From Flavobacterium microcysteis (GTDB lineage: Bacteria; Bacteroidota; Bacteroidia; Flavobacteriales; Flavobacteriaceae), in assembly GCF_006385255.1 (NCBI RefSeq), contig NZ_VFJE01000050.1:124001-188000 (forward strand): DNA of 64,000 bases, in the 5' to 3' direction. This document shows positions 61,133 through 64,000 of this stretch, piece after piece. A program made the translations under genes and the position numbers. Positions within the stretch are counted from its first letter, which is position 1; each line of letters opens with the position of its first letter. The notes below the pieces were generated by a model, which did not search any database, was not told the origin of the DNA, and worked only from the letters and a program-made list of their open reading frames with translations.

Positions 61133-62449
61133 TCAAGATTTGATTAAGGATTGAAATTGTTTCAGTTTACCACGGTTAGTACGAGCTAAAGAAGTTTTTC
61201 GGATAAATGTGAATTTTAAGTTCGGTTCTAAGTATAGTGAAATAGCATCTTCAATTTTGGCAATCTGTTCAAGCGTCAGTTCAACATCACTTACATATTC
61301 AATTTCAAAAGAATCAATCTTGGTCTGTCTTATTATAAACTCTTTTACGTTTCCATCATCCTCGATTATGCTCTTTGTAACATAATAAAAAGTCAGTCCC
61401 GGTGATTTTTTACCGCTTGGTAACACGGCTACATCATTCGTTCTTCCAGTGAGTTGTTTTAGAATAGGTTTTTTGAATGTACTTTTTGGATCAAGGATTC
61501 CGACATCACCAATATCATATCGAATAAAAGGATGTGCCTTATTGTAAAGCGAAGTAATCACAACCCGACCTTGAGTACCATGCGGAACCGGTTGTCCGGC
61601 ATCGTCCAAAATCTCAATGAATAAAGTTTCCGCATTGACCTGCCATTCTCCTTTTTGATTTTCAAAAGCAATCAGATCCAATTCTGAAGCGCCGTACTCA
61701 TTAACAATGGGCACTCCAAATTGTTTTTCCATTAGAGCTTTATCTTTTTCAAAAAGCATTTCCGAAGTGACAATGCAGACTTTGAGCGTAGGGCAAATAT
61801 CTTTTAGGATTATATTTTTTCGTTCCAGGTATTTGGCAAATAAGACAATAGAACTGGTGTAGCCGTTGATATAATCAAATTTTTTGCGTTTAAAATGGCC
61901 TAAGAATTTTTCCAAAATCGGATCAGATAAATCAAAAATCGGAAACCGGAACCTATGGCTTAGAAAATCTTTTAGACGTTCTTTTTTGTTTCCAATAAAA
62001 TCCAACGGAATGCCATAGAATCGTGCCTGGTAAGAACTGTTAAAATCAATTCCATACCACCCGAAACGGTACATATTAGAAGCCCAGGTCATGGCATGTG
62101 AATAATTGTCTTTAGCAAAAATAAACGGATCGCCACTGGAACCGGAAGTCTTGTTTACAAATACATTTTTAGCAGTAAAACCTTGAGAAAGTCTCAAATC
62201 TAAAGGTTGTTGCAGTTCTTTTTTAGTCAGTACTGGCAAAGCATCCCATTGGTCAGAAGTCTTTCCAGAGGCCAATTGGCTATAAAAGGGATTGTTTTTC
62301 AAATGGAAATCAACAATCTGCTTTCTTTTCCCAAGGATGTAACTTTCGTAACTTGCTTCTGGAATTTCAAGGATATTGTCAAATTCCAATCGGGCTTCAT
62401 CTATGGGAAAGCCGCTAATTTTTAAGGAAAAGTCAAAAAGTTTAAACAC
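61133..62449 (-). CDS. PaaK/CapK-like adenylate-forming protein (438 aa)
   Basis: A phenylacetate-CoA ligase-like ANL protein of the kind found in capsule loci (CapK family). Its phosphate-binding motif is KTSGSSGDPF (about 105-114), with the NEYGASELD segment and FIRYDIGDVG (about 305-314) of the ANL core. The natural substrate is not known; activation of an acyl modifier for the polysaccharide is plausible. It is the only leftward gene of the locus, and its upstream end faces purD. Confidence 0.85.
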   Translation of the reverse strand: MFKLFDFSLKISGFPIDEARLEFDNILEIPEASYESYILGKRKQIVDFHLKNNPFYSQLASGKTSDQWDALPVLTKKELQQPLDLRLSQGFTAKNVFVNKTSGSSGDPFIFAKDNYSHAMTWASNMYRFGWYGIDFNSSYQARFYGIPLDFIGNKKERLKDFLSHRFRFPIFDLSDPILEKFLGHFKRKKFDYINGYTSSIVLFAKYLERKNIILKDICPTLKVCIVTSEMLFEKDKALMEKQFGVPIVNEYGASELDLIAFENQKGEWQVNAETLFIEILDDAGQPVPHGTQGRVVITSLYNKAHPFIRYDIGDVGILDPKSTFKKPILKQLTGRTNDVAVLPSGKKSPGLTFYYVTKSIIEDDGNVKEFIIRQTKIDSFEIEYVSDVELTLEQIAKIEDAISLYLEPNLKFTFIRKTSLARTNRGKLKQFQSLIKS

Positions 62450-62505
62450 AGCCTGAAAGTTGATAGTTTTTAGTAAATTAATTATTTTTTATCTTCAAAA
62501 GCAAT

Positions 62506-62513
62506 TAATTTTG
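62506..62513 (+). promoter_or_regulatory. -7 box for purD
   Basis: TAATTTTG (TAnnTTTG) lies 26 bp before the ATG at 62540. No PUR-box-like operator was recognised. Confidence 0.65.
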
Positions 62514-62539
62514 GCACTTAATTAAACAACAACACAACA

Positions 62540-63811
62540 ATGACAATTTTATTATTAGGATCTGGCGGAAGAGAACATGCTTTGGCCTGGAAAATATTGC
62601 AGAGCAAAAAATGCTCACAACTATTTGTAGCGCCGGGAAATGCTGGTACAGAAACAATTGCAAAAAACATCAATATCAGCCCAACTGATTTTGAGGCTAT
62701 AAAAAATTTCGCTATCCAGGAAAAAATTGAAATGGTTGTCGTTGGACCTGAAGATCCTTTGGTTGCCGGAATTTATGATTTCTTCAAAAATGACGAAAAC
62801 CTCAAACATATCCCAGTAATTGGTCCGTCAAAAACAGGAGCGCAGCTTGAAGGAAGCAAGGAATTCGCAAAAGAATTTCTTGTAAAGAATAATATACCAA
62901 CAGCAGCTTACGGAAGCTTTACCAAAGAAACTTTAGCAAAAGGACAGGAATTTCTAGAAACACTTGCTCCGCCTTACGTTTTGAAAGCGGATGGATTGGC
63001 AGCTGGTAAAGGTGTCTTGATTATTCAGGATTTGGAAGAAGCCAAAACGGAATTAGCCAATATGCTTGTTGGAGAAAAATTCGGACAGGCAAGTTCTAAA
63101 GTTGTAATCGAAGAATTTTTAGACGGAATCGAATTGAGCTGTTTTGTCTTGACCGATGGGAAAAACTACAAGATACTTCCAACAGCAAAAGATTATAAAA
63201 GAATTGGAGAAGGCGATACCGGACTGAATACAGGAGGAATGGGAGCTGTTTCACCAGTTCCTTTTGCTAATGACATATTGTTGGAAAAAATTGAAAACAG
63301 AATTGTAAAACCAACAATAGCCGGATTGCAAAAAGACGGAATAGAATACAAGGGTTTTGTATTCATTGGTTTGATTAATGTGAAGAATGAGCCAATGGTC
63401 ATTGAATATAATGTCAGAATGGGCGATCCGGAAACCGAAGTCGTTATACCAAGATTGAAATCAGATTTGGTGGAATTGTTTTTAGCCATTGCTGAAGAAA
63501 AATTAGATGAGGTTGCCTTAGAAATAGATTCTCGAAGTGCAACAACCATTATGGTAGTTTCAGGTGGCTATCCGGAAGATTATGAAAAAGGCAAAGTCAT
63601 TTCTGGAATTGAAACAGTTTCAGATTCGATAGTTTTCCATGCAGGGACTAAGATGGCAGATGGCCAGATAGTAACTAATGGAGGAAGAGTATTGGCTGTG
63701 ACATCCTATGGAGATAATTTTCAGGAAGCAATCCAAAAATCATATCAGAATATCGAAAAGCTGAAATTTGAGAAAATGTATTTCAGAAAAGATATCGGAT
63801 TTGATCTATAA
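62540..63811 (+). CDS. purD: Phosphoribosylamine-glycine ligase
   Basis: The second enzyme of de novo purine synthesis; it makes glycinamide ribonucleotide in an ATP-dependent step. The 423 residues are normal. The opening LLLGSGGREHALAWK, the ATP-grasp loop GPSKTGAQLEGSKEFAK (about 95-111), the KADGLAAGKGV region (about 145-155), and the family signature VEYNVRMGDPETE (about 285-297) are all intact. It has its own promoter and a strong terminator and stands apart from other purine genes. Confidence 0.97.
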   Translation: MTILLLGSGGREHALAWKILQSKKCSQLFVAPGNAGTETIAKNINISPTDFEAIKNFAIQEKIEMVVVGPEDPLVAGIYDFFKNDENLKHIPVIGPSKTGAQLEGSKEFAKEFLVKNNIPTAAYGSFTKETLAKGQEFLETLAPPYVLKADGLAAGKGVLIIQDLEEAKTELANMLVGEKFGQASSKVVIEEFLDGIELSCFVLTDGKNYKILPTAKDYKRIGEGDTGLNTGGMGAVSPVPFANDILLEKIENRIVKPTIAGLQKDGIEYKGFVFIGLINVKNEPMVIEYNVRMGDPETEVVIPRLKSDLVELFLAIAEEKLDEVALEIDSRSATTIMVVSGGYPEDYEKGKVISGIETVSDSIVFHAGTKMADGQIVTNGGRVLAVTSYGDNFQEAIQKSYQNIEKLKFEKMYFRKDIGFDL

Positions 63812-63818
63812 CCAATAA

Positions 63819-63849
63819 AAAAACCGAGAAGCAGTACTTCTCGGTTTTT
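63819..63849. terminator. Bidirectional terminator after purD
   Basis: The stem AAACCGAGAAG/CTTCTCGGTTT with a CAGTA loop has a T-run on both strands, so it serves purD and the leftward partial gene. Confidence 0.88.
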
Positions 63850-63866
63850 TGTTTTATTAGAATAGC

Positions 63867-64000
63867 TTACTTTAGGAATGAGTGAGCTGTAGTATCTTGA
63901 AACTCGTCATTATTGGCTTTGTGCAGTTTTAACTGCTTGATCCAATAAACAATTGCCACAGCACAGATGATCATAAAAATCCAGTTTAGTGTGTTGGCAG
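63867..64000 (-). CDS. C-terminal end of a membrane protein (partial)
   Basis: The leftward frame is open to the right edge and ends at TAA (63867-63869), giving about 44 residues. A hydrophobic helix (WIFMIICAVAIVYW) is followed by a charged cytoplasm-like tail (KQLKLHKANNDEF...HSFLK). I do not recognise the family from this piece. Confidence 0.6.
   Translation of the reverse strand, partial: ANTLNWIFMIICAVAIVYWIKQLKLHKANNDEFQDTTAHSFLK

Overview
The window looks like a chromosomal segment from a member of the Bacteroidota, most likely the family Flavobacteriaceae and probably close to Flavobacterium. It is A+T-rich. Many genes have a TAnnTTTG -7 box a short way upstream, which is the Bacteroidota promoter signature. 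Lineage-typical families are present: a DUF4175 giant, a DUF4837 lipoprotein, a DUF2807 head-GIN protein, CarboxypepD-regulatory paralogues and a GH3-like enzyme. The gene order is mostly housekeeping. I count about 62 protein genes (two cut by the window edges), one tRNA-Cys and no rRNA, insertion sequence, integrase or CRISPR array.

Layout. 1-2.8 kb: the tail of an unknown gene, then a four-gene accessory cassette (endolysin-like M15 peptidase, lipoprotein, small helical protein, patatin-like lipase). 2.8-14.2 kb: a small Lys/Ala-rich secreted protein, a secreted protein with rnpA, the S41 protease ctpA with a tandem OmpA-domain protein, the leftward mltD-DUF4837-acetyltransferase operon, pgk, a bestrophin-like membrane protein, holB and a DoxX-like protein. 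14.2-24.4 kb: a leftward block with a PIF1-like helicase, an OmpH-like lipoprotein, a methyltransferase, a lipoprotein, mnmG, ybeY and the DUF4175 protein. Three parS-like palindromes lie around mnmG. 24.6-37 kb: gltX, an SPFH protein, the YtxH/holin-like trio, glnS, folB, an LTA-synthase-like transferase, tRNA-Cys, a LysE-type transporter, a GIN protein and rnr. 37.35-37.99 kb: a 637-bp gene-free A+T-rich stretch with several TTATCA-type DnaA-box-like nonamers. 38-48 kb: rightward rpiB, tex, a small HTH protein, an M23 peptidase, a GH3-like enzyme, two CarboxypepD-like paralogues and a nucleosidase-like protein. DoxX and tatA are leftward here. 48-62.4 kb: a surface-polysaccharide locus with a chain-length regulator-like protein, two paralogous lipoproteins, a flippase, glycosyltransferases, polymerase/ligase-like membrane proteins, a UDP-glucuronate decarboxylase-type epimerase, the initiating sugar-phosphate transferase and a CapK-like adenylating enzyme. 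62.5-64 kb: purD and the end of a membrane protein.

How it fits together. The parS-like cluster, mnmG and the gene-free 37.4-37.9 kb region are consistent with an origin-proximal location. So is the change in gene direction: 20 of 36 genes point left before this region, and 22 of 26 point right after it. I propose 37.35-37.99 kb as a candidate oriC. This is an inference: dnaA is not in the window and the boxes are not perfect TTATCCACA. The 48-58 kb part of the polysaccharide locus is visibly more A+T-rich than its flanks and looks like an exchangeable serotype cassette between a conserved left flank and a conserved right end. The most system-like accessory unit is the M15 peptidase/patatin cassette at 0.4-2.8 kb. 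It combines a wall-cutting and a lipid-cutting enzyme with two small uncharacterised proteins.
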